From: Opitutaceae bacterium
GTDB taxonomy: Bacteria > Verrucomicrobiota > Verrucomicrobiia > Opitutales > Opitutaceae
Direction: 5' to 3'
NCBI GenBank assembly: GCA_030693515.1
Contig: JAUYAK010000106.1
Location: 1 to 59,606, forward strand
Length of the DNA: 59,606 nucleotides
The translations under genes and the position numbers were made by a program. The notes beneath the pieces are model-generated. The model saw only the letters and a list, made by a program, of their open reading frames with translations, ran no database searches and was not told where the DNA came from. Shown here piece by piece: positions 12,215-20,123 of the stretch. Position 1 is the first letter of the stretch; the number at the start of each line of letters is the position of its first letter.

Positions 12215-13147
12215 TCACGCCGCGCTGAGCGGCGCGTTGAGCCCGAGTGATTCGGAGACCGAGCCGCAAAGGCCGACGAACGTCTCCTCTGCGAGCGCGA
12301 GCCGGCGGCCCTTAAGGTGCGCGACGCCCCAGCTCCGGCGCAGCTTGCGCGGACCGAGCGGCAGCGACACAAGCGAACCACTCTCCAGCTCCGCGCGCGC
12401 GATCCAGGGCGCGAGCACACCGGCGCCGATGCCAATCTTCACGAGTTCTTTGATCGCCTCCATGCTGCCGAGCTCGATGAAGTTGCTCAGCGTGATTTTA
12501 TCCGCGCGGAAATAATCGTTCACGAGCCGGAAGGTCTGGCTCGTCTTGTTGTAGAGCACGAGCGTCTCGCCCTCGATGGCCTCGCGCGGCACGCGGCCGG
12601 CCCGGGCCCAGGGATGCAGCGGCGCGACGATGAAGCGCAGCTCGTCCTGGAACAGCGGCACAAATGCAAACTCCCCGCCCTGCGACGGCGGCTCCAGCAC
12701 CACCGCGAGATCCACCTGCCCGCCCCGCAGCAGCTCCAGCTGCTGCGCGTTGTCGCCCGGCTCGATGCGGATGACGCACTTGGGATAGCTCTGGCGAAAC
12801 TCGCGCAGCACCGTCGGCAGGATGTGCTGGCACGCCGTCGTGCTCGCGCCCACGCGCAGGCGGCCGTGGCCCCACTTGGTGAGGGTCTCGAGGCCGGCCC
12901 GCGCGGCCTCCATCTCGCGCAGGATTTTTTCCGTGTGCCGGAGGAACTGCTCGCCCGCCTGCGTGAGCAGCACGCGCCGCCCGATGCGGTCGAGCAGGCG
13001 CGCGCCCACATCGTCCTCGAGCGCCTTGATGGCATGGCTCACCGCCGACTGCGTGAGAAACAAATCCTTCGCGGCGATCGTGAAGCTCCCGCGCCGCGCC
13101 AGCGCGGCGAAGGCGAGCAGCTGACGGCTGTCGAGCGTCGGTTTCAT
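12215..13147 (-). CDS. LysR-family transcriptional regulator of the nitrate locus
   Basis: A 310-residue LysR regulator. The N-terminal winged helix-turn-helix (LDSRQLLAFAALARRGSF, then SQSAVSHAI-like LTQSAVSHAIKAL) is followed by the two-lobed effector domain beginning near RLRVGAST. The frame stays open upstream of the ATG at 13147, but the helix-turn-helix begins six residues after that ATG, so this start is chosen. The gene is transcribed away from the nrt operon, whose first start lies 95 bp beyond, the classical layout for a LysR activator and its target. A dyad at 13160-13176 is a candidate operator. The effector is unknown; nitrate, nitrite or a nitrogen-status metabolite would fit. 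Confidence 0.9.
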   Translation of the reverse strand: MKPTLDSRQLLAFAALARRGSFTIAAKDLFLTQSAVSHAIKALEDDVGARLLDRIGRRVLLTQAGEQFLRHTEKILREMEAARAGLETLTKWGHGRLRVGASTTACQHILPTVLREFRQSYPKCVIRIEPGDNAQQLELLRGGQVDLAVVLEPPSQGGEFAFVPLFQDELRFIVAPLHPWARAGRVPREAIEGETLVLYNKTSQTFRLVNDYFRADKITLSNFIELGSMEAIKELVKIGIGAGVLAPWIARAELESGSLVSLPLGPRKLRRSWGVAHLKGRRLALAEETFVGLCGSVSESLGLNAPLSAA

Positions 13148-13159
13148 GGATGAGCGGAC

Positions 13160-13176
13160 TTCATTCAGGTGATGAA
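13160..13176. promoter_or_regulatory. Dyad TTCAT-N7-ATGAA, candidate LysR operator
   Basis: The 17-bp sequence TTCATTCAGGTGATGAA is a perfect 5-bp inverted repeat with a 7-bp spacer. It lies 13 bp upstream of the LysR start codon and 38 bp upstream of the nrt -24 element. LysR proteins usually bind interrupted dyads in such shared regions and repress their own gene. A CATTCAG copy also precedes the nirA promoter (23057-23063). Confidence 0.4.
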
Positions 13177-13213
13177 AAGGTTGAAGAGCAGTTAACGGGC
13201 CAGCCGCGCGGCA

Positions 13214-13232
13214 TGGCACAGCGGCGGCTAAA
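13214..13232 (+). promoter_or_regulatory. Sigma-54-type -24/-12 promoter of the nrt operon
   Basis: TGGCACAGCGGCGGCTAAA has the invariant GG and GC dinucleotides with 10 bases between them, as in TGGCAC-N5-TTGCW. The -12 half reads CGGCT, one or two bases off consensus. The same CATGGCAC and GCTAAA blocks recur before nirA (23106). The predicted start point is near 13240, almost at the first ATG (13243), so the leader would be very short or translation may begin at the ATG at 13252-13255. Confidence 0.6.
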
Positions 13233-13242
13233 TCCCCCGCAC

Positions 13243-14364
13243 ATGACCACGATGCCGACGACACCTGCCGCACCCGGCCCCGCCACCCGGGGCCGGCCAC
13301 TGCGCGTAGGTTTTGTCGCGCTCACGGATGCGGCGCCGTTTGCCGTCGCGCAGGAACTCGGGCTGTTCGCACGCCACGGCGTGGAGGTCGAGCTCCGCCG
13401 CGAAATCGGCTGGGCCACGATCCGCGACAAGATCATCTACGGCGAGCTCGACGCCGCCCACGCGCCCGCGCCGATGCTGTGGTCCGTGCAACTCGGGCTC
13501 GGCTGCCCGCCCTGCGATGCGCTGACGGCGCTCGTGCTGGGCCTCAACGGCAACGCCATCACGCTGTCCCGCGCCCTTTGGGAGGCCGGCGTGCGCGACG
13601 CCGCCTCGCTGGGCGAGCATGTGCGCACCCGCCGGGCGCGTGAGCCGCTGACCCTCGGCGTGGTCTTCCCCTTTTCCTCCCACCAGTTGCTGCTGACCGA
13701 CTGGCTCCGCTCGGCCGGCCTCGATCCTGCGAAGGATGTGCGCATCGTCGTCGTGCCGCCGGCGCAGATGTTCCGGAATCTCGCCGCGCGCACACTCGAT
13801 GGCTTTTGCGCGGGCGAGCCGTGGAACTCCCTCGCGGTGCGCGAGGGCGCGGGCTGGTGCCCGGCGTGGAGCGCGGCCCTCCAGCCGGGCCATGTCGAAA
13901 AAGTGCTGCTGGTGACGCGACGCTTTGCCGAGACCCGCGCCACGGAGCACGCCGCGCTCGTGCGCGCGCTCGCCGAGGCCGCCGCGTGGTGCGACGAACC
14001 GCAGCACCGCGAGCGGCTCGCCGAGCTGCTGGCGCAAGCGCCCTACCTGAACCTGCCCGCGCGCGTGATCGCGCCGGCGCTGCTGGGCGGCTTCGACTGC
14101 GGCCACGGCCGGGTGGAAGCGGTGCCGGATTTCCATGTGTTCCACCGCGGCGAGGCCAGCGTGCCCGCCGTGGAAAAGGCCCGTCCGCTCCAGCGCGCAC
14201 TCGGCGCCGCCGGCCTGCTCCCGGCCACCGCCGCCAAGGACCCCGAATTACCCCGCCGCCTGTTTCGCGAAGATCTCCATCGCACGATCCTATCCACCCA
14301 CCCACACCATCATGAAATCGCACCTGCATCCGACCTCCGCGGGGTCCGCAGCCTCTCCGGCTGA
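13243..14364 (+). CDS. NrtA-like cytosolic protein, NasS-type nitrate/nitrite sensor candidate
   Basis: A 373-residue homologue of the NrtA/CmpA solute-binding fold but without signal peptide or lipobox: after a short proline-rich start the fold begins at LRVGFVALTDAAPF. It shares PPAQMFRNL and DGFCAGEPWN with the true binding protein encoded next. Cytosolic NrtA relatives include NasS, which holds the antiterminator NasT until nitrate or nitrite binds, and the C-terminal regulatory half of cyanobacterial NrtC. Here the NrtC-like ATPases lack that half, so this protein may supply it in trans. No NasT/ANTAR gene is in the window. The gene overlaps nrtA by 53 bp in another frame. Confidence 0.8.
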   Translation: MTTMPTTPAAPGPATRGRPLRVGFVALTDAAPFAVAQELGLFARHGVEVELRREIGWATIRDKIIYGELDAAHAPAPMLWSVQLGLGCPPCDALTALVLGLNGNAITLSRALWEAGVRDAASLGEHVRTRRAREPLTLGVVFPFSSHQLLLTDWLRSAGLDPAKDVRIVVVPPAQMFRNLAARTLDGFCAGEPWNSLAVREGAGWCPAWSAALQPGHVEKVLLVTRRFAETRATEHAALVRALAEAAAWCDEPQHRERLAELLAQAPYLNLPARVIAPALLGGFDCGHGRVEAVPDFHVFHRGEASVPAVEKARPLQRALGAAGLLPATAAKDPELPRRLFREDLHRTILSTHPHHHEIAPASDLRGVRSLSG

Positions 14365-15625
14365 TCGCCCGCTCAACCGCCGCCGCTTTCTCGCCAACGC
14401 CGCCACCGGCGTGGGCGCCGCCGCGCTCTGGTCTGCCCTCGGCACCCGCACGTGGGCCGCGACGGCCGGCAGCGCAAGCGACGCCCCCGAGGCGCCGAAC
14501 ATCAACTTCGGCATGATCGCGCTGACCGACTGCTCTCCCATCGTCATCGCGCATGAGAAGGGCCTGTTCAAAAAATACGGCATCAACTCGACAGTCACGA
14601 AGGGCGCCAACTGGGCCGCCATCCGCGACAACCTTTCCTCCGGCTCCATCCAGGCCACGCACATGCTCATCGGCATGCCGCTCGCCTCGACCATGGGCCT
14701 CGCCGGCTCGCCCAAGAAGCCGATGGTGATCCCCTGGCTCATGAACCGCAACGGCCAGGCCATCTCCCTCAAAACCGAGTGGAAGGGCAAGGTCGGCGCC
14801 GACCCGAAGGCCATCAAGCCCTTCGTCGATGCGGCCAAGAAGCTCGGCGAGCCGCTCACGTTTGCGATGACGTTTCCTCCCGGCACGCACGCGATGTGGA
14901 TGCGCTACTACCTGGCCGCCGGCGGCATCGACCCCGACAAGGACATCTCCCTCATCGTCGTGCCGCCCGCGCAGATGGTCTCCAACATGAAGATCGGCAA
15001 GATGGACGGCTTCTGCGTCGGCGAACCGTGGAACGCCCGCACCATCGCCGACAACATCGGGTTCACCTCCGTCACCACGCAGGACATGTGGAAGGATCAC
15101 CCGGAGAAAGTCTGCGCGTTCACCGAGGAGTTCGCCGAAAAAAATCCCAAGACCGTCAAGGCCGTGCTCAAAGCCCTGCACGAGGCCAGCGTCTGGCTCG
15201 ACGACTACGCCAACCGCCCCGAGCAGTGCGCCATCGTCTCCAAGGCCACCTACATCAATTGCGATCAGAAGATCATCCTCGGCCGCCTCCTCGGCGAACT
15301 CGACTACGGCGACGGCCGCAAGGTGAAGGACGAGTTCCCGATGCACTTCAGCAAGCGCAACTGCAACTACCCGCAGGCCAAGTATGCGAAATGGTTCATG
15401 TCGCAGTATCGCCGCTGGGGCATGGTCACCGGCGCGCCCGATTACGACGGCATCGCCAAGCGCGTCATGCGGGCCGACCTCTACGAGCAGGCCATGAAGG
15501 AAATCGGCTACGCCCACGGTGGCGTCGACGACACGCCCGAGAAACTCTTCGACGGCGCGACCTTCGACCCGAAGGACCCGGAGGGCTACGCCAAGTCCTT
15601 CGCCGTGAAATCGCTCAAGGGCTGA
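14312..15625 (+). CDS. nrtA: Nitrate/nitrite ABC transporter, substrate-binding protein
   Basis: A 437-residue NrtA. A twin-arginine signal (R23-R24-R25 in NRRRFLANAATG) precedes a hydrophobic run and an AxA-like site, so it is exported by the Tat route to the periplasm. Family blocks include NFGMIALTDCSPIVIA, TKGANWAAIRDN, MTFPPGTHAMWMRYYLAAGG, PPAQMVSNMKIGKMDGFCVGEPWN and ATYINCD. It captures nitrate or nitrite for NrtB and the two ATPases. The ATG at 14312 lies inside the end of the preceding gene and is the start that completes the Tat signal. Confidence 0.93.
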   Translation: MKSHLHPTSAGSAASPADRPLNRRRFLANAATGVGAAALWSALGTRTWAATAGSASDAPEAPNINFGMIALTDCSPIVIAHEKGLFKKYGINSTVTKGANWAAIRDNLSSGSIQATHMLIGMPLASTMGLAGSPKKPMVIPWLMNRNGQAISLKTEWKGKVGADPKAIKPFVDAAKKLGEPLTFAMTFPPGTHAMWMRYYLAAGGIDPDKDISLIVVPPAQMVSNMKIGKMDGFCVGEPWNARTIADNIGFTSVTTQDMWKDHPEKVCAFTEEFAEKNPKTVKAVLKALHEASVWLDDYANRPEQCAIVSKATYINCDQKIILGRLLGELDYGDGRKVKDEFPMHFSKRNCNYPQAKYAKWFMSQYRRWGMVTGAPDYDGIAKRVMRADLYEQAMKEIGYAHGGVDDTPEKLFDGATFDPKDPEGYAKSFAVKSLKG

Positions 15626-15627
15626 CG

Positions 15628-15888
15628 ATGCCGCCCTCGGCGCCAACTCCCTCACCCACGCGCCGCGCGCTCACCACGCGCGCCGTGTGGCTCCGCGCCG
15701 CCAAGTTCGGGGTGCCGGTCGGTCTCGTGCAGGTCGCCCTCAACCAAGGCGACCATTGGCTCCACCACGAGATCACCACCGGGCTCGTGCTCAAATCCAT
15801 CCTCTCCCCGCTCCTCTCGTTCTCCATCGCGTTTGTTTCCTCCGTCGCGACCCACGCCGGCACCTCCGACTCCATCTCCTCTTCATGA
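15628..15888 (+). CDS. NrtS-like small membrane protein
   Basis: An 86-residue protein with two predicted membrane segments, about residues 25-42 and 54-74. VPVGLVQVALNQGD, a charged turn WLHHEI and LKSILSPLLSFSIAFVSS resemble NrtS, a very small nitrate/nitrite transporter first described in cyanobacteria, whose core also carries an N-x-G-D turn between two helices. It lies between nrtA and nrtB, 2 bp after the former and overlapping the latter by ATGA, so it is made together with the ABC system. It could be a second low-capacity carrier or an accessory subunit. Assignment is from remembered motif pattern. Confidence 0.65.
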   Translation: MPPSAPTPSPTRRALTTRAVWLRAAKFGVPVGLVQVALNQGDHWLHHEITTGLVLKSILSPLLSFSIAFVSSVATHAGTSDSISSS

Positions 15889-16670
15889 ACAAATTCAAAC
15901 TCGACTGGCTCATCCTCCCGCTGCTCGGCATCGCGGTCATCCTCGGTCTCTGGGCCCTGTTCAGCGCCACGTGGGCCAAGGACCTGCCCTCTCCGCTCAA
16001 GACCTGGGAATCCAGCAAGCCCTACATCGTCGAGCCCTTCGCCAAGCGCGGTGAGATGGACCAGGGCATTTTGAGGTTCACGTGGTATTCGCTCACGCTG
16101 GTGGCGCAGGGCTACGCGCTGGCGCTGATTATCGGCACGCCCATCGGATTTTTCCTCGGGCTCTCCAAAGGCTTCACGAAGACGTTCGATCCCATCATCC
16201 AAATCCTGCGGCCCGTTTCTCCGCTCGCGTGGCTGCCGCTCGGCCTCGTGCTGTTTCTCGGCACGGGCAAGGAAGCCGGCACCTACGGCGCATTGTTCAC
16301 CATCGCGATCTGCGCGATGTGGCCGACCGTGCTCAATACCGCGGTCGGCGTGCGCGCCGTGCCGCAGGATTACCTGAATGTCGGCCGTGTGCTGAAGCTC
16401 TCGCGCTGGAAGACGCTCACCAAAATCCTCATCCCCGCGACCCTGCCCTACATGTTCACCGGCTTCCGCCTGAGCCTCGGCATCGCGTGGCTCGTGATCG
16501 TGGCGGCCGAGATGCTGACGGGGCGGCCCGGCGTCGGCGGCTTCCTCTGGCAGGAATACAACGCGCTCATCTACGAGCACATCATCCTGTCGATTATCGT
16601 CATCGGCCTCGTCGGCTTCGTCCTCGACCGCCTGATGAGCCTGCTTGAGCAGCGCTTCAAGACAGCTTGA
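15885..16670 (+). CDS. nrtB: Nitrate/nitrite ABC transporter, permease
   Basis: A 261-residue inner-membrane permease with an N-terminal helix ([19 protein letters not shown]) and further segments around [26 protein letters not shown] and [16 protein letters not shown]. The cytoplasmic coupling loop has the EAA-like pattern [20 protein letters not shown]. It resembles NrtB/CmpB/SsuC permeases. Start ATG overlaps the stop of the NrtS-like gene (ATGA), which points to translational coupling. It works as a homodimer with the two ATPases encoded next. Confidence 0.92.
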   Translation: MNKFKLDWLILPLLGIAVILGLWALFSATWAKDLPSPLKTWESSKPYIVEPFAKRGEMDQGILRFTWYSLTLVAQGYALALIIGTPIGFFLGLSKGFTKTFDPIIQILRPVSPLAWLPLGLVLFLGTGKEAGTYGALFTIAICAMWPTVLNTAVGVRAVPQDYLNVGRVLKLSRWKTLTKILIPATLPYMFTGFRLSLGIAWLVIVAAEMLTGRPGVGGFLWQEYNALIYEHIILSIIVIGLVGFVLDRLMSLLEQRFKTA

Positions 16671-16720
16671 TGCACATCAAGGCGCGCCCGCTCCGAAACC
16701 TTATCCTCACGTTCACTCCG

Positions 16721-17617
16721 ATGCCCTTTCTCGAACTCAACGGGGTCTGCAAAGGCTTTGGCGGACCCGAAGTCCTCACCGACGTCAATCTGGCGATCGA
16801 GCGCGGCGAGTTCGTCGCCATCGTCGGCTACTCCGGCTCGGGCAAGACCACGCTCATCTCGCTCATCGCTGGTCTGCAGAAACCCGACCGCGGCACCGTG
16901 AAGCTCAACGATCTTGAGATCACCGGTCCCGGCCCCGACCGCGGCGTCGTGTTTCAGAATTATTCGCTGCTGCCCTGGCTCACCGTCGCCGAGAACATCG
17001 CCCTCGCCGTCGATCAGGTTTTTCCGAACCACTCGGCGGAGAAGCGCACCGCAATCGTGGACAAGGCGATCGCCACGGTGAACCTCACGCCCGCGCGTGA
17101 AAAACTCCCGCGCCAGCTCTCCGGCGGCATGCGGCAGCGCGTCTCCGTGGCCCGCGCGCTCGCGATGGACCCGCAGATCCTGCTGCTCGACGAGCCGCTC
17201 TCCGCCCTCGACGCGCTCACGCGCTCGACCTTGCAGGACGAGTTCGAGCGCATCTGGGAGGCCGACAAGAAAACTGTCGTCCTCATCACCAACGACGTCG
17301 ACGAGGCCCTGCTGCTCGCCGACCGCATCATCCCGCTCACGCCCGGCCCCGGCGCCACGCTCGGCGAATCCGTCGCCGTCACCCTCGCCCGCCCGCGTGA
17401 CCGCAAGGCGTTGAACCACGATCCCGAGTTCAAGCGCCTGCGCGCCCTCGTGACCAACCAGCTGCTCGGCTTCGGCGCAAAGCGCCGCGCCACCATCACC
17501 AAGAAGCTCATCCTCCCCGACATTCTCCCCGAGGATCTCGATGTGCCGCGCACGTCGCGCAAGCGTCCGCTGCGTCCGCACGAGATCAAGCAGGAGGAAG
17601 TCGCCGCCGCCACCTGA
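16721..17617 (+). CDS. Nitrate/nitrite ABC transporter, ATP-binding protein 1
   Basis: A 298-residue ABC ATPase: Walker [11 protein letters not shown]-loop in [10 protein letters not shown], signature [15 protein letters not shown] and Walker [12 protein letters not shown]. It is NrtC/NrtD-like but lacks the NrtA-like C-terminal domain of cyanobacterial NrtC; its tail instead carries about 60 basic residues ([16 protein letters not shown]). The ATG at 16721 begins the usual MPFLELNG strand. An upstream ATG at 16670 overlaps the nrtB stop and would add 17 residues. With the next ATPase it should form a heterodimer. Confidence 0.9.
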   Translation: MPFLELNGVCKGFGGPEVLTDVNLAIERGEFVAIVGYSGSGKTTLISLIAGLQKPDRGTVKLNDLEITGPGPDRGVVFQNYSLLPWLTVAENIALAVDQVFPNHSAEKRTAIVDKAIATVNLTPAREKLPRQLSGGMRQRVSVARALAMDPQILLLDEPLSALDALTRSTLQDEFERIWEADKKTVVLITNDVDEALLLADRIIPLTPGPGATLGESVAVTLARPRDRKALNHDPEFKRLRALVTNQLLGFGAKRRATITKKLILPDILPEDLDVPRTSRKRPLRPHEIKQEEVAAAT

Positions 17618-17620
17618 ACC

Positions 17621-18484
17621 ATGAAACCATTCCTCGAAATCTCCCAGCTCGGAAAAACCTACCCGACGCCCTCGGGCAAACCCGCCGTGATCGTCGAGCA
17701 GTTCGACCTCAAGATCCGCAAGGGCGAGTTCGTCACCCTCATCGGCCACTCGGGCTGCGGCAAGTCCACCGTGCTCTCGATGATCGCCGGCCTCACTGAT
17801 GTCACGTCCGGCGGCATCATCCTCTCGGGCCGCGAGGTCGTCGGCTCCGGCCCGGATCGCGGCGTCGTTTTCCAGGCGCCGTGCCTGCTGCCGTGGTTCA
17901 CGGCATTTGAAAATGTGATGCTCGGCATCGACCAGGTTTACTACACCGCCGCACGCGAGGAGCGCCGCCAGATTGCGGAGTATTACCTGACGGTCGTCGG
18001 TCTCGCCGATGCGATGCACAAGCGGCCCGCCGAACTTTCGCAGGGCATGCGTCAGCGCTGTGGCATCGCGCGCGCCTTCGCCCTCTCGCCCAAGATGCTG
18101 CTGCTCGACGAACCGTTCGGCATGCTCGACTCGCTCACGCGCTACGAGCTGCAGGAGGTGCTCCTCGACCTCTGGCAGAAGGATCAAAAGACCGCGCTGA
18201 TGGTGACGCACGATGTCGACGAGGCGCTGTTCCTCTCCGATCGCGTCGTGATGATGACCAACGGACCCGCCGCCACCGTCGGCGAAATCCTCGAGATAAA
18301 ATTCCCCCGCCCGCGCTCCCGCAAGCAGCTCCTCGAGGATCCGTTCTACTACGAGCTGCGCGCCCAGCTCATCGGCTTCCTCGAAGAGCGCTCGCACCAC
18401 CGTCCGGTGCACGCCGCGGCCACCCCGCCGCCCGCCGTGCCGCCACGCCGTCGCAATTTTCTTAGCTCCCTGGTCCACGCTTGA
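17621..18484 (+). CDS. nrtD: Nitrate/nitrite ABC transporter, ATP-binding protein 2
   Basis: A 287-residue ABC ATPase with Walker [11 protein letters not shown]-loop [10 protein letters not shown], signature [15 protein letters not shown] and Walker [14 protein letters not shown]. The signature has glutamine instead of the usual second glycine, which also occurs in other NrtD/SsuB relatives. It begins 3 bp after the first ATPase. The two proteins differ enough to be distinct subunits rather than a recent duplication. A proline-rich tail follows the ATPase core. Confidence 0.92.
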   Translation: MKPFLEISQLGKTYPTPSGKPAVIVEQFDLKIRKGEFVTLIGHSGCGKSTVLSMIAGLTDVTSGGIILSGREVVGSGPDRGVVFQAPCLLPWFTAFENVMLGIDQVYYTAAREERRQIAEYYLTVVGLADAMHKRPAELSQGMRQRCGIARAFALSPKMLLLDEPFGMLDSLTRYELQEVLLDLWQKDQKTALMVTHDVDEALFLSDRVVMMTNGPAATVGEILEIKFPRPRSRKQLLEDPFYYELRAQLIGFLEERSHHRPVHAAATPPPAVPPRRRNFLSSLVHA

Positions 18485-18506
18485 AACCACGCCACCACCA
18501 CAGCCC

Positions 18507-20015
18507 ATGAAACCGATCACCCGTCTCCTCGCTCTCCTCGCGTTCGCGGCTCCCGCGTTCGCCCAATTCGCGCCGCCGCCTCCACCGCGGCCGTTCCCCG
18601 GCTTCGCCAACGAGAAGCTCCGCGCCAGCGATCCCTACATGTCCTCGTGGGACATCGCCGCCAACTACCGCGCACGCTACGAGTCCAAGCTCGGCGCCGG
18701 CTTCACCGACGCCGGGTCGAACTGGGACTTCTCCAAGCGCCGGGTCGACGACAACAACAACAGCTACCTCCTCTCGCGCCTGATGCCGCGCGTCGGCTAC
18801 ACGGGCAAGCGACTGGCCTTCACTGTCGAGGGCCGCGCCAGTTCCTCGATCGGTGACGAGCGCTTCAACGCCACCGCCCCCGGCAAGGGCCTCGCCGAAA
18901 ACGACAGCGGCATGGATGTGCACCAGGCGTTCGTCTTCATCGGCAATCACAAGGAGTTTCCCGTCTCGGTCAAAATCGGCCGGCAGGAACTCTCCTACGG
19001 CGACCAGCGGCTCGTCGGCCATTTCCGCTGGAACAACAACGCCCGCACCTTCGACGCGCTCAAGGTCCGCTGGCAGAACCCGCTCTTCGGCGTCGATGTC
19101 TTCACGGGCGGCGTCGTTTACAACGACTCGCGCAACCTGAACAAATCCAACTCCCAGGATCATTTCTCCGGCGCCTACTTCAATTTCCCCACGCTCCTCA
19201 AAAACGAGATCACCGAGGCCTATCTCTTCGCGCGCAACGTCGAGCGCGGAATTGCCACTGACAATTGGAGCGGTGTGCCCGCGCCCTTCCGTTTCCCCGG
19301 CGCGCAGGATGTCTACACCGCCGGCCTCCGCGTGAAATCAAAGCCCAACGCCTACGATCCCTTCGACTATGGCGTGGAGCTGATGCAGCAGTTCGGCAAC
19401 CGCACCGCCGTCTTCGCCGGCACCGCGCCCGCCGCCGCGCTCGCCGCACCGCGCCTCAACCACAAGGCCTATGCCGCCGTGCTGCAGGGCGGCTACACGT
19501 GGACGCAAAACACCCACCAGCCGCGCCTCGCGCTCATCTACAGCTACGGCACCGGTGACAAGAACGCCACCGACACGAAGAGCGGCACGTTCCAGAATCT
19601 CTTCCCGACGAACCATCTCTTCTACGGCTACATGGACCTGAGCAGCCTCCAAAATCTGCACGACATCCGCCTCGCCTACACCATCAAGCCCACCCCCACC
19701 TCGATCATCGCCCTCGAAGGGCACGCGCACTTCCTCGGGCGCACCTCGGACTTCTGGTATAACGTCGCCGGCATTCCGCGCAATTTCGCCACCGCGCCCG
19801 TCGGCAGCGGCGGCGGCTACCGCATCAACCCTGGCTACTCGAAGCACGTGGGCAACGAGCTCGACCTCGTCGCCGCGTGGACCTTCAAGCCCTACGCGCA
19901 GATCGAAGCCGCCGCGTGCCGCTATTTTCGCGGCGACTACATCAAGCAGTCGCTCGCCAGCGTCGGCTCGAAGGACGCGACCTACTTCTACGTGCAGTTC
20001 ACGCTGAATTTGTGA
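18507..20015 (+). CDS. Outer-membrane porin, alginate-export (AlgE-like) family
   Basis: A 502-residue outer-membrane beta-barrel. It has a Sec signal peptide ending AAPAFAQ, and alternating amphipathic strands continue to a terminal YFYVQFTLNL, whose last residues suit barrel assembly. Blocks such as SRLMPRVGYTGKRLAFTVEGRA and IGRQELSYGDQRLVG match the alginate export family, many members of which are general anion porins rather than alginate exporters. It lies 22 bp after the ABC ATPase at the end of the nrt operon, so I infer that it lets nitrate and nitrite across the outer membrane. Confidence 0.85.
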   Translation: MKPITRLLALLAFAAPAFAQFAPPPPPRPFPGFANEKLRASDPYMSSWDIAANYRARYESKLGAGFTDAGSNWDFSKRRVDDNNNSYLLSRLMPRVGYTGKRLAFTVEGRASSSIGDERFNATAPGKGLAENDSGMDVHQAFVFIGNHKEFPVSVKIGRQELSYGDQRLVGHFRWNNNARTFDALKVRWQNPLFGVDVFTGGVVYNDSRNLNKSNSQDHFSGAYFNFPTLLKNEITEAYLFARNVERGIATDNWSGVPAPFRFPGAQDVYTAGLRVKSKPNAYDPFDYGVELMQQFGNRTAVFAGTAPAAALAAPRLNHKAYAAVLQGGYTWTQNTHQPRLALIYSYGTGDKNATDTKSGTFQNLFPTNHLFYGYMDLSSLQNLHDIRLAYTIKPTPTSIIALEGHAHFLGRTSDFWYNVAGIPRNFATAPVGSGGGYRINPGYSKHVGNELDLVAAWTFKPYAQIEAAACRYFRGDYIKQSLASVGSKDATYFYVQFTLNL

Positions 20016-20088
20016 ACTCCTCCTGGCACCGGCAATGAACCTGATTCATGCCATGATCTAAAATTATTCACCCGGCCCATGCCGGCCG

Positions 20089-20107
20089 TGGCGCGAACGC
20101 TGCTAAT
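20089..20107 (+). promoter_or_regulatory. Sigma-54-type -24/-12 promoter of the nitrate MFS transporter
   Basis: TGGCGCGAACGCTGCTAAT has GG and GC correctly spaced and a CTGCTAA end identical to the nirA site. The predicted start point is near 20114, giving a leader of about 10 bases before the ATG at 20124. A palindrome TCATGCCATGA (20046-20056) lies about 33 bp upstream. Confidence 0.55.
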
Positions 20108-20123
20108 CATGCCGCGTTCGCCC

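Noticed and set aside
16667-17617. NrtC-type ATPase fused to a substrate-binding domain
   Set aside because: The C-terminal tail is only about 60 residues and unrelated to NrtA; the NrtA-like sensor is a separate gene.
20020-20040. TGGCACCGGCAATGAACC as a sigma-54 promoter before the MFS gene
   Set aside because: The GC dinucleotide at -12 is missing at the required spacing; the site at 20089 fits better.
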